Below the pieces are notes generated by a model. The model saw only the letters and a list, made by a program, of their open reading frames with translations. It searched no databases and was not told where the DNA came from. A program made the translations under genes and the position numbers. Positions 49,604-59,740 of a DNA stretch of 64,000 nucleotides are shown in pieces. Where the stretch lies: positions 26,865 through 90,864 of the forward strand of contig JASANZ010002237.1 in the NCBI GenBank assembly GCA_030849805.1, given 5' to 3'. The DNA is from Sergeia podlipaevii. Taxonomy: Eukaryota; Euglenozoa; Kinetoplastea; Trypanosomatida; Trypanosomatidae. How positions within the stretch are numbered: the first letter of the stretch is position 1; each line of letters opens with the position of its first letter.

Positions 49604-50893
49604 TTATCTTTTCATCGCTGACCCCCCCTCCCCATTCTCCTCCTCGCCCACCGCATCCTTTCTCTGCATATGCCTCCTCTCCGTGCGCAGTCTATCCTCC
49701 TCGATGAGCTCCTGCAGCATGATCGATTTCCTTTCCAAGATTTTAGCCATCTGCGCACTCTTGCGTGCTGCTGCTGCTGCCTTGTAATCTAGGGCCTCTG
49801 CCTCAAAGGCGAGGCGCATCTCCAGCATCTCCTTCGCCAAAGCAGTCTTACGCTCCTCTTCAATGTCCTCAGGCGTCTTCTGATACCTACCGAACACCAT
49901 CTCCTCCGCCTCGGACAACTCGGCGGCAATATCGCAGTCCTTGGTGAGCGTCAGTAAGGAACGAATAAGACCATCGTCGAGGCTATAAATCCATCCGTGA
50001 ATGATAACGGAGCCCTCGGGCTCCTGCAGCTGAGAGGCAAAGCTGGTGTTCTTGACTGGAGGCTCTTGAGACCACATGCGCTGAACAATGTGTGTATCCA
50101 CAAGATGGCTGACCTGGTTGATCACGTTCAGCTCACAGAGCGCATCAAGCTTGTGCCGCTTCGGCACCTCCGCCTGCAGACGCTCCGCGTAGTGCTTCTT
50201 CACGTCTCGCACGTGGCTTGTCCAGTGGTCAGCGAGACCAAGCTGAATGTCATGTAGCGCTGCGGTGACGCCACCACACTTGTAGTGTCCAGCGACGATT
50301 ATATCACGCACATGGAGGTGATCCACTGAGTACTGCAACGCCGAAAGCATGTTAAGATCTGCCGGACTGACAATGTTGGCAACGTTGCGGTGCACAAAGA
50401 CCTCACCTGGGCATAGGCCCATGATCTCGTTCGCCGATACACGGCTATCGCTGCAGCCAATGTATAAGTAGTCTGGCTGCTGCTGCTCAGCTAAGCGCTG
50501 GAAGTATGTAGGATCCTTCTCCGTGACCGCCGCGGCCCAGAGCTTGTTATACGCAAGGAGGTGGTCTGTGCTGCATCCTCGTGGATAAAGCGGGGTTTTG
50601 TTGATGTTCACCATGCGGGCCGCACGCCGATTGGCCACATCACGCATGCGAGCGAGCATTCGGGGTTCAATTTGAAAGGGGTTATCTTCCTCCACGCTAT
50701 CGGAGCGGGTGGACTGATAGTCCTCAAGGGGGGGCACCTCAGGACTCGTCTCAGTCGTCGTCAGAGCGCTTTCCACATCCTCATCGTCCTCGCTGGAAGC
50801 AGGCGATTGAATAAACGTGTACTTGGTGATGTTGGAGCTGCTGGGCAACTTTGACTCAGTCAACTTACGCCTCCAGTTCTCTATGAAGGACAT
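49604..50893 (-). CDS. Beta-class carbonic anhydrase with N- and C-terminal extensions, 429 aa
   Basis: A zinc enzyme interconverting CO2 and bicarbonate. The beta-class core spans residues about 105-325. Zinc and catalytic residues are all present: DYLYIGCSDSRVSANE with C147, D149 and R151, and VAGHYKCGGVTAAL with H203 and C206. Conserved GEVFVHRNVANIV, the LNVINQVSHL helix and the HGWIYSLDDGLI strand follow. The usual length is 200-300. Here about 100 acidic, Ser/Thr-rich residues precede the core. About 100 residues of charged helix follow it (about 340-412, EEERKTALAKEMLEMRLAFE onward), probably a coiled coil for oligomerisation or anchoring. No signal peptide or PTS1 (it ends in MKR), so cytosolic location is most likely. 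Beta-carbonic anhydrases occur in Leishmania and relatives. The start is supported by a splice acceptor about 36 bases upstream. Confidence 0.96.
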   Translation of the reverse strand: MSFIENWRRKLTESKLPSSSNITKYTFIQSPASSEDDEDVESALTTTETSPEVPPLEDYQSTRSDSVEEDNPFQIEPRMLARMRDVANRRAARMVNINKTPLYPRGCSTDHLLAYNKLWAAAVTEKDPTYFQRLAEQQQPDYLYIGCSDSRVSANEIMGLCPGEVFVHRNVANIVSPADLNMLSALQYSVDHLHVRDIIVAGHYKCGGVTAALHDIQLGLADHWTSHVRDVKKHYAERLQAEVPKRHKLDALCELNVINQVSHLVDTHIVQRMWSQEPPVKNTSFASQLQEPEGSVIIHGWIYSLDDGLIRSLLTLTKDCDIAAELSEAEEMVFGRYQKTPEDIEEERKTALAKEMLEMRLAFEAEALDYKAAAAARKSAQMAKILERKSIMLQELIEEDRLRTERRHMQRKDAVGEEENGEGGSAMKR

Positions 50894-51506
50894 TTGGCTA
50901 CGTATATGTATGCGGAAGTGTTCTATAAGCTGTAAGAAGAGCGAGGTCGAGAGAGCTGCGCGCGTAATGTGTATAGGATGGATAAGATGGATATCAAGGG
51001 TTCACAGTATGAACACTGTCGGCTTGATGTGCACGAATGCTGTATTGAAATTATCCTCTGTTGTTGTTGTGGTTGCTTTTTTTTTTCCTGTTGCTATTAT
51101 TCTTTCTCTTCCTTTTAATATGGCAAATATATATATATATATAATGAACACTGGTTGACCTATATATATATAAGATGCAAAAATTTAGAGAAGGGAGAAG
51201 ATAAACGATAATAATACTCCATTAAGCACGAGCTGGTTTTTGTGACGAAAACTTGTCTCATCGGGAACTCTCTAAAGAGATAATGGAAGGCCAATCGTGA
51301 CCATATAGATATATATATAGATATATATAATTGTTCGTTCCCTTCTGGAAGTGTGCGATACTAGAGTCTCAAAGGGCAATCTAAATGCTGAGAAAAAAAA
51401 AAAGATACACACAGGGGCAAAAAAAGAGAAGAGAAAAAAAAAAAAACATGCAAGGAAAAACGTGTAGTGAAGCAACAAACAAAAGAAAGGAAAAAGGAAA
51501 GAACTC
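50894..51506. other. Intergenic spacer
   Basis: Contains TA-rich microsatellites (about 51127-51142, 51162-51172, 51307-51329), poly-A runs, the splice acceptor for the carbonic anhydrase gene and the 3' UTR of the chitinase-like gene. No gene is supported. Confidence 0.7.
50930..50950 (-). other. Predicted spliced-leader acceptor for the carbonic anhydrase gene
   Basis: On the minus strand CTCGCTCTTCTTACAG places the first AG at 50930-50931, about 36 bases before ATG 50893. Confidence 0.65.
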
Positions 51507-53249
51507 TCACAGATCACCGTCTGTGCCTTCTTCTTCTTCTTCCTCCTCAATCTTCTGCGCTGTCGCCGCCGCCGTCGCCTCCACCTTAGGCTCCTCCTTC
51601 CCCTCATCTTCTTCTGGGCACCAAGTTGGAGGCATGGCACCACCACCACCACCACCCCCTCCATGATCAGTGACTATGATGCCCCACTCCAGCAGCTGCT
51701 CGTGCACTGCGTTCATCAGTGATAGCGGCTCAGCGGAAGGAGGCATCAAGTCCTGCCCAAGTTCCCACACCATCACACCCGCAATACCATTGATGATCCC
51801 TTCACTATTACCATTACTGCCGCTGCTGCTTCTCTCTTGAAGCGCAGAGCGGGCCAGCTGCATCTTCCGTTTCACATCCGTGTAGCCGTTATAGAAGTAG
51901 CCGCCATATTCACTCATATCTCGCAGCTCCTGTGTGGTATCTGTCCAGCCTACATGTCGCTTTCCGGCCCACTGCTTGATGAAATAGATAAGACGAGAGT
52001 ACGTCTCTGGCTCACGCCGCGGCTCCGTGCTGTGGCGGCCGTAAAGGGGGATGCCGAGTGTGAGCTTTCGCCGATGATCCACCAGCTGTTGTCCAAGCTT
52101 GTGTGTCTGCTGCTGTACCGATGCCATCTTCTGTCTGTTGAAAGAAGAGGAAGAAGCAGCAGCGTCATCCAACGCTCTCAAGTACGCTGGCCTCAGCACC
52201 GCCTCCGCGTACGCCACGGAGCTGTGCGGAGTGCCGTAGCTCATGTGATCGTATGCCATCCAGTGAAGATAGTCTAGCGTGGGTAGGATGCGGTGTGCCT
52301 GGAGTATGCCCGCTATAGCGGGGTGAGGGTGGAGCGCCATAGTAAATATCATCGGGCGTGCTCGCACACGCTTCAGCACGGTCGTAGAAGCCGAAGAAGA
52401 AGAGCTTCTTGTTGCTGCAGCTGCTGCACCAGCGCTCTTCTCCTCCTGACCTAACTGGTTGTTCTTATTGTCAAACAACTTGGAGGAGGTCTTGATAGTG
52501 CCTTGTCGGTGCCCCACCCTCCAGCGCTCCAAGAGCACACAAGGCGGGATGCCTTCCTCGCTCTCATGGAGACCCATAGGCACAGTCACATAGCCGAGTC
52601 TGCTACGTGCCTCTCGCAAGAACTGCCCAAACTGCTGCCACTCCGTGCTGCTTTGAGGATACTCCCAGTTGAAGTCCACACCGTCTAGGCCACGGCGCAG
52701 AAGCAGGTTACTAAGCTCCTCAATGAAACTCGCGCGCCGCGCTGAGTTCTGGGCCACAAGAGGTGCGAAGCCCGCACTGCGGCCCCCACCTCCAATACTC
52801 ACGAGCAGCTTCACCCCATAGCGGTCGGCTGCCGCTCGCACCTTAGCCCACTCCCCACCATCCGCACCACCCATCCTGGGGAGGCGATCCTCCGCGTGCG
52901 ACAGCCGCAGAGTGACCGGGTCCACTTCCAAACTGAAGAAGATGAGATGAGTGAGGCCACGGGAGAAATACTCCTCATATGGAAAGTTCGCCTGACGGTA
53001 CTCGGGCAGATACCCAAAGACGGCAAAGGAAGAGTTCCGGACCGCCGCTTCACGGGCGTGAGCCTCCTCAAGCAGCTGTTCCGCGACTCGTGCACTAGGT
53101 GCGGCGTGTGCGATGGGGCACGAACTCTGCACGAGCAGCAGCAGCAGTACTAACACAAGCAATAATGTCGGGGAAAGGAACAGAAGCTGCGCTGGTAGCT
53201 GCGTGAACGTGGGCTGAGCGGCACCCATATCTACTGCTCCTCGACGCAT
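51507..53249 (-). CDS. Secreted GH18 chitinase-like glycoside hydrolase, 580 aa
   Basis: A glycoside hydrolase family 18 protein, probably the counterpart of the secreted trypanosomatid chitinase that cleaves beta-1,4-N-acetylglucosamine polymers. A hydrophobic signal peptide core lies at residues about 20-42, with a likely cleavage after AHA (near 49). The SxGG strand is VKLLVSIGGGGRS (S151-G154). The active-site strand is GLDGVDFNWEYP, with D189, D192, N194 and the proton donor E196, so the third Asp of DxxDxDxE is Asn, a variant known in active members. LHWMAYDHMSYGT and the terminal VMVWELGQD strand complete the barrel. A loop of Ser/Ala/Gln-rich sequence interrupts it. The C-terminal 30 residues are very acidic and end in GTDGDL, faintly like the MDDL-type ER retrieval signals of trypanosomatids. 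Met8 is an equally possible start. Confidence 0.93.
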   Translation of the reverse strand: MRRGAVDMGAAQPTFTQLPAQLLFLSPTLLLVLVLLLLLVQSSCPIAHAAPSARVAEQLLEEAHAREAAVRNSSFAVFGYLPEYRQANFPYEEYFSRGLTHLIFFSLEVDPVTLRLSHAEDRLPRMGGADGGEWAKVRAAADRYGVKLLVSIGGGGRSAGFAPLVAQNSARRASFIEELSNLLLRRGLDGVDFNWEYPQSSTEWQQFGQFLREARSRLGYVTVPMGLHESEEGIPPCVLLERWRVGHRQGTIKTSSKLFDNKNNQLGQEEKSAGAAAAATRSSSSSASTTVLKRVRARPMIFTMALHPHPAIAGILQAHRILPTLDYLHWMAYDHMSYGTPHSSVAYAEAVLRPAYLRALDDAAASSSSFNRQKMASVQQQTHKLGQQLVDHRRKLTLGIPLYGRHSTEPRREPETYSRLIYFIKQWAGKRHVGWTDTTQELRDMSEYGGYFYNGYTDVKRKMQLARSALQERSSSGSNGNSEGIINGIAGVMVWELGQDLMPPSAEPLSLMNAVHEQLLEWGIIVTDHGGGGGGGGAMPPTWCPEEDEGKEEPKVEATAAATAQKIEEEEEEEGTDGDL

Positions 53250-53913
53250 TCCAAAATGTCTCTACCTGTCTTCCTATGACAATGATTTATGTATATATAT
53301 TGGTTTGTGTGTTGAATGGATATGCATGTATTGCTCGGTCTCCAATCAAGCCTCAGGTTATGTGTATGACTAAACTACACCGCGTTTCAACACACACAAA
53401 AAAAAAAAAAAGTGATGAGAAAGAAAAACTGAAAAGTGATTGTGTGGTAATATGATTAAAGAGCACAGTAAGATAATATAGCTCAAAAGCTTGTGTGAGT
53501 GTATGTGTTCAGCTTGAGAGGGAGAACAAAATGGATATTTCAGTGCTATAAGAGTAACTAAAAAAGAAAGAAAAAAAAAAGAAACGTTAAGGAGACAAGC
53601 AGGTTCTTTTTCCTTTATTTTTATAGCTTTGAAAGAGCGCTTTATAGCCAGTATATATAAGCACATACATATACTTAGCAACAATATTATTTTCTTTTCT
53701 TTAGAAAAAAAAAAGATGAGAAAGGGGGAAAAAAAATAAGCAATACACAACAAAGACATGCCAACAAGAGGAGGAAATGGGAACGATTATTAAAAAAAAA
53801 AAAATTGACGCTTTCAACAAGATATATAGCAATTCACAATAACAATAACAATAATAATAACTTTCCTCACTAATCTTTGCTTTTTTTTCCACTCCTTGGT
53901 TTTAGCTTTCGCT
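53250..53913. other. Intergenic spacer
   Basis: AT-rich, with poly-A runs (about 53399-53412, 53709-53714, 53791-53803). It holds UTRs only as far as I can see. No gene is supported. Confidence 0.65.
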
Positions 53914-56169
53914 TCATACACTCTGTGCAATGACCAAGCCAAGCGAGGCCCACATAACCATGCTTAGTGCGCACAGAACATACTGGAAAAATAGCATTTT
54001 CGACCACTCATACGTCATAAAATCGCGCTGATTGAAGAGCAGTGCGCTGTTAATCGCTGTCGGTGCCGCACACTCAATGAAGAGCACAAGAAGAAGGGTT
54101 CTGTCAAGAGAGCCGCTGCCACCAAAAAGGAAAGGCATGGCCTTCAGCAGTGACAGCAACACAGTGAAGCCCATCGCTGGGATCAACACCAGACGCATGG
54201 CGATGATACCCCACACAAAAGACCGTCGAACCCCAATCATGGAGAGAGCACGTCGCACACAGTCGATCCATCCACCGCCTGCGCCCTTCTCAGAAGTAGC
54301 AGCAGCACCTTCCTCCTCGTCTGCTTCTTGCCTTCGTGCATCTCTCGCCTCCGCCTCTTCACGTCTGTGACGCCCCGCTGCCACATCAGTAGCAGCAGCT
54401 CTAGTGGTGGTAGCTCCACCTTGCTGTATGGCTGAATGAAGAGAGAAGGAGGCGTGAGGGTCAAAGTTTGTGCTAGAGGCGTGGCCGCTGCTGTTGCTGC
54501 GCGCAACCCCGCCGTTTTCCTCATCGACCCCGGAGTCGTGTGCAGAGGGGGCCGCAGAGGTATTCTGCTCGGCATCGCACATGCTTGAGTGTTTGCGCTG
54601 CGTCGCCGTCGCCGCGCTCGTGGAACCCATCAAGTTAGCCCCTAGCAGCAGCAGAGAGGCTGGGATGGAGCCACGACCAACGACATCAACGGTTTCCATC
54701 AGAGGCGCGAGGAAGCCTCCATCGAAAAAGAGACCACGAAGGGGTGGGATAACACCGATAAAGATGGCGACAAAGAGAGAGGAAAAGGGGAGGTTCTGAA
54801 GAAGGCGGAGGCACATGGCCTTAGTAGAGTGCGCCACCTTGCGCAGTGTCAGGCCCCCACCACGAGCCTCCCTCACCTCACATTCATAAAGTGCCCGCAC
54901 CGTGCCGGTGGCCTCCCAGTCGTACGGAAACTGCTCGACAGAGGCGGGAGTGGGAGTGCGCTGAAAGTGACTGTGTGCGGCGTCACCACCACCACCGACT
55001 AATAAAGCTCCTGGCTCCACGTCTGCTTGAACGCCAGCACTAACGCCGACACTCCTCGTGGCAACATCGCTTTCATCATCGCACAACACAACTGCTACTG
55101 TAGAAGCAGCAACAGCAGCTGCTGCCGAGACGTTGTTTGTGTGTGGCGCAGCTGTCCCTTCCATCTCCTTGGCTGCTGCTGCTTCCTCGCGTGAAGGATA
55201 GTGATGGCGCGGCGGATGCCGCTTCTGTGCGTTGTGAGAGGAGGTCATCGAGGCGGCGGCTTCCACGATCGCCTTCACTTCTGTTTGTGTGCTTGCGTCA
55301 CACGTGCCACAGCGGGCCTTGTGCTGCTCAAGAATCTCACGAATACGCTGATACTTAACGTTCCCCCGCTTTGCCTTGTCCACGAAGTAGGATCCAGCTC
55401 CCCACACATAGACCGTGGCAAAAATACTAAACACAAAAATGTAAGCCGAGCCTGCGCTGAGGTCGATCCAGTCAAAGGATAGTGTGAGGCTCTGAAAAAG
55501 AGATAAGGGCAGCGTCACCGTGTTTTGGATAGAGCAACCCACCCAGCTGCCCCAGTAAAGCTTCGGGAAGTTCTCCACGTCAATGTGCGGCACATCAAGT
55601 AGCGGCACCACCTCCTTCCCAGTGACTCCCATCCCACGCAGTTTTTCACTCAGCACAACACCCACATATGGTGGGCCTCTTTCTGAGTCCCTCTTCTTAT
55701 TTTTCTTCTGCGGAGATGATTGACCACCACCACCGCCACTGCTGCTGCTACTGCCGCCTTCCCTCGCTGTCTCTGGCGATGACGGCGACGATGGCTGTGG
55801 TGCACGATGATAAAGCAACACGTAGCGCACGTGGCCGCGCAGCTCCGCAGGAATGCCGGTGCGATCTGGCTTCACGCGATAGAGCACGCGCACCATCACT
55901 ATGGCCGACGCGACCCCGACAGCAGCCAGCATTAGTGCAAACAGGAGCAGAATACTGCACCGTATGAGCACCTCCGCACTAACCGACTGCGCCGTGTTTG
56001 CCACGGTAAGACAAGGCAGCAGCACGGTGGTGATGAGATAACTAAAGTCTCGGAGAGTTGTAGATGCGTCTGGGAAGTAATCACACGTGATGGCACCGAT
56101 AAGCACGGCAATGATGACACGCATAACGGCGAGGAACGTCGCCGCGCACATCTCAATGCCGCCCTTCAT
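53914..56169 (-). CDS. PIN/PILS-like membrane transporter, first of a tandem pair, 751 aa
   Basis: A polytopic membrane protein of the auxin efflux carrier/PILS-like (Mem_trans) superfamily, whose members move small organic anions across plasma or ER membranes. An N-terminal helical bundle (residues about 6-100) includes FSYLITTVLLPCLTVANTA, the family's proline-containing first element. After an acidic and basic loop comes YWGSWVGCSIQNTVTLPLSL, corresponding to the GN..LPL element, and two more helices. A hydrophilic loop of about 170 residues (Ala-, His- and Ser-rich) follows, and then about five C-terminal helices. These include GSIPASLLLLGANLMGS and APTAINSALLF, which match the second half of the fold. 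The upstream frame begins inside a polypyrimidine tract, so ATG 56167-56169 is chosen. The next gene is a clear paralogue. The substrate is unknown, and auxin itself is not implied. Confidence 0.85.
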   Translation of the reverse strand: MKGGIEMCAATFLAVMRVIIAVLIGAITCDYFPDASTTLRDFSYLITTVLLPCLTVANTAQSVSAEVLIRCSILLLFALMLAAVGVASAIVMVRVLYRVKPDRTGIPAELRGHVRYVLLYHRAPQPSSPSSPETAREGGSSSSSGGGGGQSSPQKKNKKRDSERGPPYVGVVLSEKLRGMGVTGKEVVPLLDVPHIDVENFPKLYWGSWVGCSIQNTVTLPLSLFQSLTLSFDWIDLSAGSAYIFVFSIFATVYVWGAGSYFVDKAKRGNVKYQRIREILEQHKARCGTCDASTQTEVKAIVEAAASMTSSHNAQKRHPPRHHYPSREEAAAAKEMEGTAAPHTNNVSAAAAVAASTVAVVLCDDESDVATRSVGVSAGVQADVEPGALLVGGGGDAAHSHFQRTPTPASVEQFPYDWEATGTVRALYECEVREARGGGLTLRKVAHSTKAMCLRLLQNLPFSSLFVAIFIGVIPPLRGLFFDGGFLAPLMETVDVVGRGSIPASLLLLGANLMGSTSAATATQRKHSSMCDAEQNTSAAPSAHDSGVDEENGGVARSNSSGHASSTNFDPHASFSLHSAIQQGGATTTRAAATDVAAGRHRREEAEARDARRQEADEEEGAAATSEKGAGGGWIDCVRRALSMIGVRRSFVWGIIAMRLVLIPAMGFTVLLSLLKAMPFLFGGSGSLDRTLLLVLFIECAAPTAINSALLFNQRDFMTYEWSKMLFFQYVLCALSMVMWASLGLVIAQSV

Positions 56170-56695
56170 CGTCGCTCTATTTTCCTCTGTGCTTTTCTTT
56201 TTAAGATGAGTAATAGGTGTTTGCTCGTATAAAAATAAAAAAGAATCCAACGTGTGTATGGGTGTATATCTGTGTGTGTGTATGAGTTCAAAAAAGATAC
56301 TTTTCTCTCTTGGTTTTTTTTTATGTAGAAATTTAGCTCACAGTACACTCCTTCACTTTAAAGTTATGCAGGTATTTGTCTAACGATAGATAGATAGATA
56401 GATAGATAGAAAATGGTATACTGGTTTCAGAGGACGAACCTTGGCATAAAAAGAAGCATCCAACAAAAAAGAAAAGGAAAAAAAGATATAAAAGCTTTGG
56501 GGATAAATAAACGCAGCACTCTCAAAAAAAAAAAAACGTCTTTTTCAGGCAATACACGTTAGAAGAGAATAAATGCAACTCAAAAAGAAAAGATTATTTT
56601 TTTTTAAAGGGGAAAGGCAAAATAAAAATAATCATTCAAAAAAAAAAAAAAAATTGAAGTGAAACTACTACTTACGACTTCAATACCACTCACAA
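56170..56695. other. Spacer between the tandem transporter genes
   Basis: Contains T-rich coding-strand tracts upstream of the first transporter gene, a GATA array at 56385-56410 and several poly-A runs. No gene is supported. Confidence 0.7.
56385..56410. repeat. (GATA)6 microsatellite
   Basis: Six and a half uninterrupted GATA units in the spacer between the two transporter paralogues. Confidence 0.95.
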
Positions 56696-58648
56696 CTACT
56701 CCAACCCAGAGATCCATGAGAGCATAAGAGAGGTCCACATCACCATGGTCACCGCACACATGACATACTGCAGGAGCAGCAACTTAGCCCACGGACCCGT
56801 CATGAACTCATGTTGGTTGAACAGAAGCGCACTGTTGATTGCAGTCGGTGCCGCTAGCTCCCCAACCAGTACCAGCACAAGCGTTTTGTCGACGCCACTG
56901 CCGCTCCTTTCATTTCTGCCAAAGAGACCAGGCAGCAGCTTCACCAACATCATCAGCACCAGCGCGCTAACCGCGGGAGAAAGAATGAGACGAACTCCAC
57001 TGACACCGAGAATAAAGTCTTTGCGGACGCCACTTGGGTTCACGATTGTGAGCACGGTCTGCCAGCAAGAGAGGAACGCGTCAAGCCAGCCTTCAGCATC
57101 ACGAGCACCAGCTGCAGCTGAAGGAGAGTCCGCATCCGATTGCTCAGCGACCACGACAACTGCGTCGTCGCCGTCCGCGCGGGACCTCGCCGTCGCATCC
57201 GTCACGTCCTCGTCTTCCTCCTCTCGCTCATGCGATCTCACAGCTTCCCCTGTCTCCTTGCCAGGCATTTCCTCATTCACTTCCTCAATGCTATCTGTCG
57301 TCACAGGTGTCGTCGCTGCTGCTGCCACCGCCACGGCAGCGGCGGTTGCTTCAGCCTTGGAAGCAGCCACGGACTCGGCGAGATTGACGCCGAGCAGCAG
57401 CAGGGAAGCGGGAACGGAGCCCTGCGCGACCATAGTGATGGCGTCCATGAAGAGCTGCAGTGGGGCTCCCTCGTCTATCAAGAGAGTGCGCAATGGAGGA
57501 GCAAGGCCAATGGCAAACGCAACCACAACAGCCATAAGCGGTACATTAGTGACGAGCTGATGTCCAATAGACTTGGCAGAGCGCACAAACCTGGTAAGGC
57601 GACCAACGCTGTGATCATGCCCCATGTGGGAGGCCACCTCGCTCTCGTACAAGACGCGGATTGGGCTAGAAGAGGCCCAGTCGAGCGGCGTATCTTGCTC
57701 ATCCGCGCGCACATCACCGCGGCGACGGGCAGCAACATCCCTCGCAACCTCCTGCTCCCGTTTCTGTCGAGCTTTGTGTCGTTGAATGATCAATCGAATA
57801 CGGCGCAGCTTCCGCGAGGCAGTGCACGCGCGGTCGACATAGAAAGACCCAGCCCCCCATAAGTAAACTGTGCACACAATTCGAAACACAAAAATGTAGA
57901 CAATTCCTTGGGTAATATCCAGCCATGCAATGGACTCCGATAGACTTTGCAGAATAGACAAAGGCAAAGTGACAGTGTTCTGAATTGAGCAGCCCACCCA
58001 GCTGCCCCAGTAGTACCCGGGCTCCTTCTCCGTCTCAACCGAAGGCACCTCGAGGGCATCTACGAGCGCGTGCGTGGAGAGGTTGCGGAGGCTATCGTTG
58101 ACAATCACCGCCACCACGTATTGGTCAGCGTGGATGCGGCCCTCGGGTGTAATGGTAGGAGCAGTTGCTGTGGCTGTGGTAGTGGTTGCCAACATCAAAA
58201 TTCTGTTCGCCTCTATGCCTTCATTTATAAATGCCTCTTCGTCATCATCATGCAGGAGGTCCTCCACGTCAATGTCTGCGTCATGAATAGTGTGAAGGAG
58301 TTCTAGCCGCATGCTGCCCACGTATTGCTGCGGCACCCCCGTATCTTTGCCGCCAGGTCTGGTGGAAGACGAATAAAAGAGTAGGCGAGACAGCACTATA
58401 GCACTCAAGATGCCAAGAAGAATGAGAAGCACCGAGAAGAAAATCAGCACACTGCACCGTTGGAGGAGTTCCAGACTCACATTAGGAGCAGTGTTTGCGA
58501 TGGTTAAGCAAGGGAGCATCACGTTGGTAATCAGAAAGCTGAATGCCTTCAGCGTTTGCTTTGGAAACGGGATAGCGGCACTACTATAAGCGCCAACAAG
58601 AACCGCCACCACCACCTTTGCGACAGCTGCGACCGTCACCAAGAACAT
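56696..58648 (-). CDS. PIN/PILS-like membrane transporter, second of a tandem pair, 650 aa
   Basis: Paralogue of the neighbouring transporter, with the same topology: N-terminal helices (about 5-100) including FSFLITNVMLPCLTIANTA, then the shared YYWGSWVGCSIQNTVTLPLS element. A shorter central loop (about 295-350) follows, and C-terminal helices containing GSVPASLLLLGVNLAES, APTAINSALLFNQHEF and LLLQYVMCAVTMVMW. It differs from its partner mainly in the soluble loops: the central one is far shorter, while a second acidic loop lies between C-terminal helices. Conservation in the membrane parts and divergence in the loops point to an old duplication with retained transport function. A basic N-terminus without a signal peptide fits a polytopic membrane protein. 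Start: first ATG. The substrate and membrane (plasma membrane, ER or other) cannot be decided. Confidence 0.88.
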   Translation of the reverse strand: MFLVTVAAVAKVVVAVLVGAYSSAAIPFPKQTLKAFSFLITNVMLPCLTIANTAPNVSLELLQRCSVLIFFSVLLILLGILSAIVLSRLLFYSSSTRPGGKDTGVPQQYVGSMRLELLHTIHDADIDVEDLLHDDDEEAFINEGIEANRILMLATTTTATATAPTITPEGRIHADQYVVAVIVNDSLRNLSTHALVDALEVPSVETEKEPGYYWGSWVGCSIQNTVTLPLSILQSLSESIAWLDITQGIVYIFVFRIVCTVYLWGAGSFYVDRACTASRKLRRIRLIIQRHKARQKREQEVARDVAARRRGDVRADEQDTPLDWASSSPIRVLYESEVASHMGHDHSVGRLTRFVRSAKSIGHQLVTNVPLMAVVVAFAIGLAPPLRTLLIDEGAPLQLFMDAITMVAQGSVPASLLLLGVNLAESVAASKAEATAAAVAVAAAATTPVTTDSIEEVNEEMPGKETGEAVRSHEREEEDEDVTDATARSRADGDDAVVVVAEQSDADSPSAAAGARDAEGWLDAFLSCWQTVLTIVNPSGVRKDFILGVSGVRLILSPAVSALVLMMLVKLLPGLFGRNERSGSGVDKTLVLVLVGELAAPTAINSALLFNQHEFMTGPWAKLLLLQYVMCAVTMVMWTSLMLSWISGLE

Positions 58649-59740
58649 GTTCCTTTCCTCTTTTCTATTCTTTTGCTAAATAGTTGAGGATCCAGGACTT
58701 ATATATATATATATAAAGGAGGAGAGAGAAAAAAAAAAGACTTCAAAGCACAGTCCTTAAATCAAAGGAGAGCAAAAGAAAAAAAGAAAATGAAGGGGAG
58801 AGCGAAGTTCGCTTATATTATATCTATAAATATATAGGTATATTAAACTGAGGAAGGAAAAATGAGAAGTGAAAGTTCTAACTTCCCACTAAACCAGTGT
58901 GTTCCTTTGCCGAGGCTATTATTGGGCCTCGCCAACCCTTCCTTGACACCCAAGTACTTTAATTTCCTCTTCTCCTATTTTTTTTCTTTTCGCTGTGTAT
59001 TTATTACTTTTCAAGTACTTATATATATATATATATGTGTGTGTGTATGCCCTTCTTTATTTTTCTCTCTTCCTTCCTGTTCTGCGAAGCGCAAGGCAGC
59101 AATGAGAAAGACTTGGAGTGTTAGTGCCCTCTCTGTACCAATATAGAGAAACACGAAAGGATAGAGTGAAAGAGAAAGGGAGAGAGAGAGAAGAAGAGAA
59201 AAAGAATACAGGAGTACATCGACAGATCCAACTGCTAAGCTGTGTAGAAGAGAAAGAAAAAAAAAAGCACCTCCTGCAGAATAAAAAGAGACAACGTGAG
59301 CAGCATAAAGCAATGCTTCAATATTGGGAAAATGGGGGGCTAAAGTGCAATTGGTTTGATTCCTTCTTAATAAAGATGAGAGGAAAAAAAAATCAAAGGA
59401 AGATGCACAAACTATAAATGTGCGTGTGCGTGAGTGTGTCGATAAGTTTAATGTAGAATATTACCACAAGAATGGGATGAACGCCTAACTAAACGTCAGC
59501 ATCCGCTCTAGAAAAAAAAAAAAGAGAGGGTAAGAGAGAAACCCATTACCAACGGAAAAAAAAAATAAAGGAGAAGATGGTAATGAAAAAGCCAACACAA
59601 ATTTGCTTTGCGTGTATCTCTCCCATCGCATCATCCTTTATCATTTGCTTTTACTTTCTCCATGTCATTTCCCTTGTTCTTCGCTATTGTTCTCTCTCTT
59701 TTTCTTCCTTTATTTTTTCCTCCCCTCCTCCTAATGTGTC
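58649..59740. other. 1.1-kb intergenic spacer
   Basis: Contains TA runs (about 58701-58715, 59020-59036), GA-rich and poly-A stretches. A sequence resembling a tRNA B box at 59353-59363 has no matching A box or stems. No gene is supported. Confidence 0.65.

Noticed and set aside
54846..55200. Stretch of the first transporter as a possible zinc-binding or histidine-rich sensor loop
   Set aside because: The His residues are scattered in a low-complexity Ala/Ser/His loop without a spaced metal motif.
59353..59363. GGTTTGATTCC resembling a tRNA B box
   Set aside because: No A box at the right distance and no T-arm, anticodon-arm or acceptor stem can be drawn.
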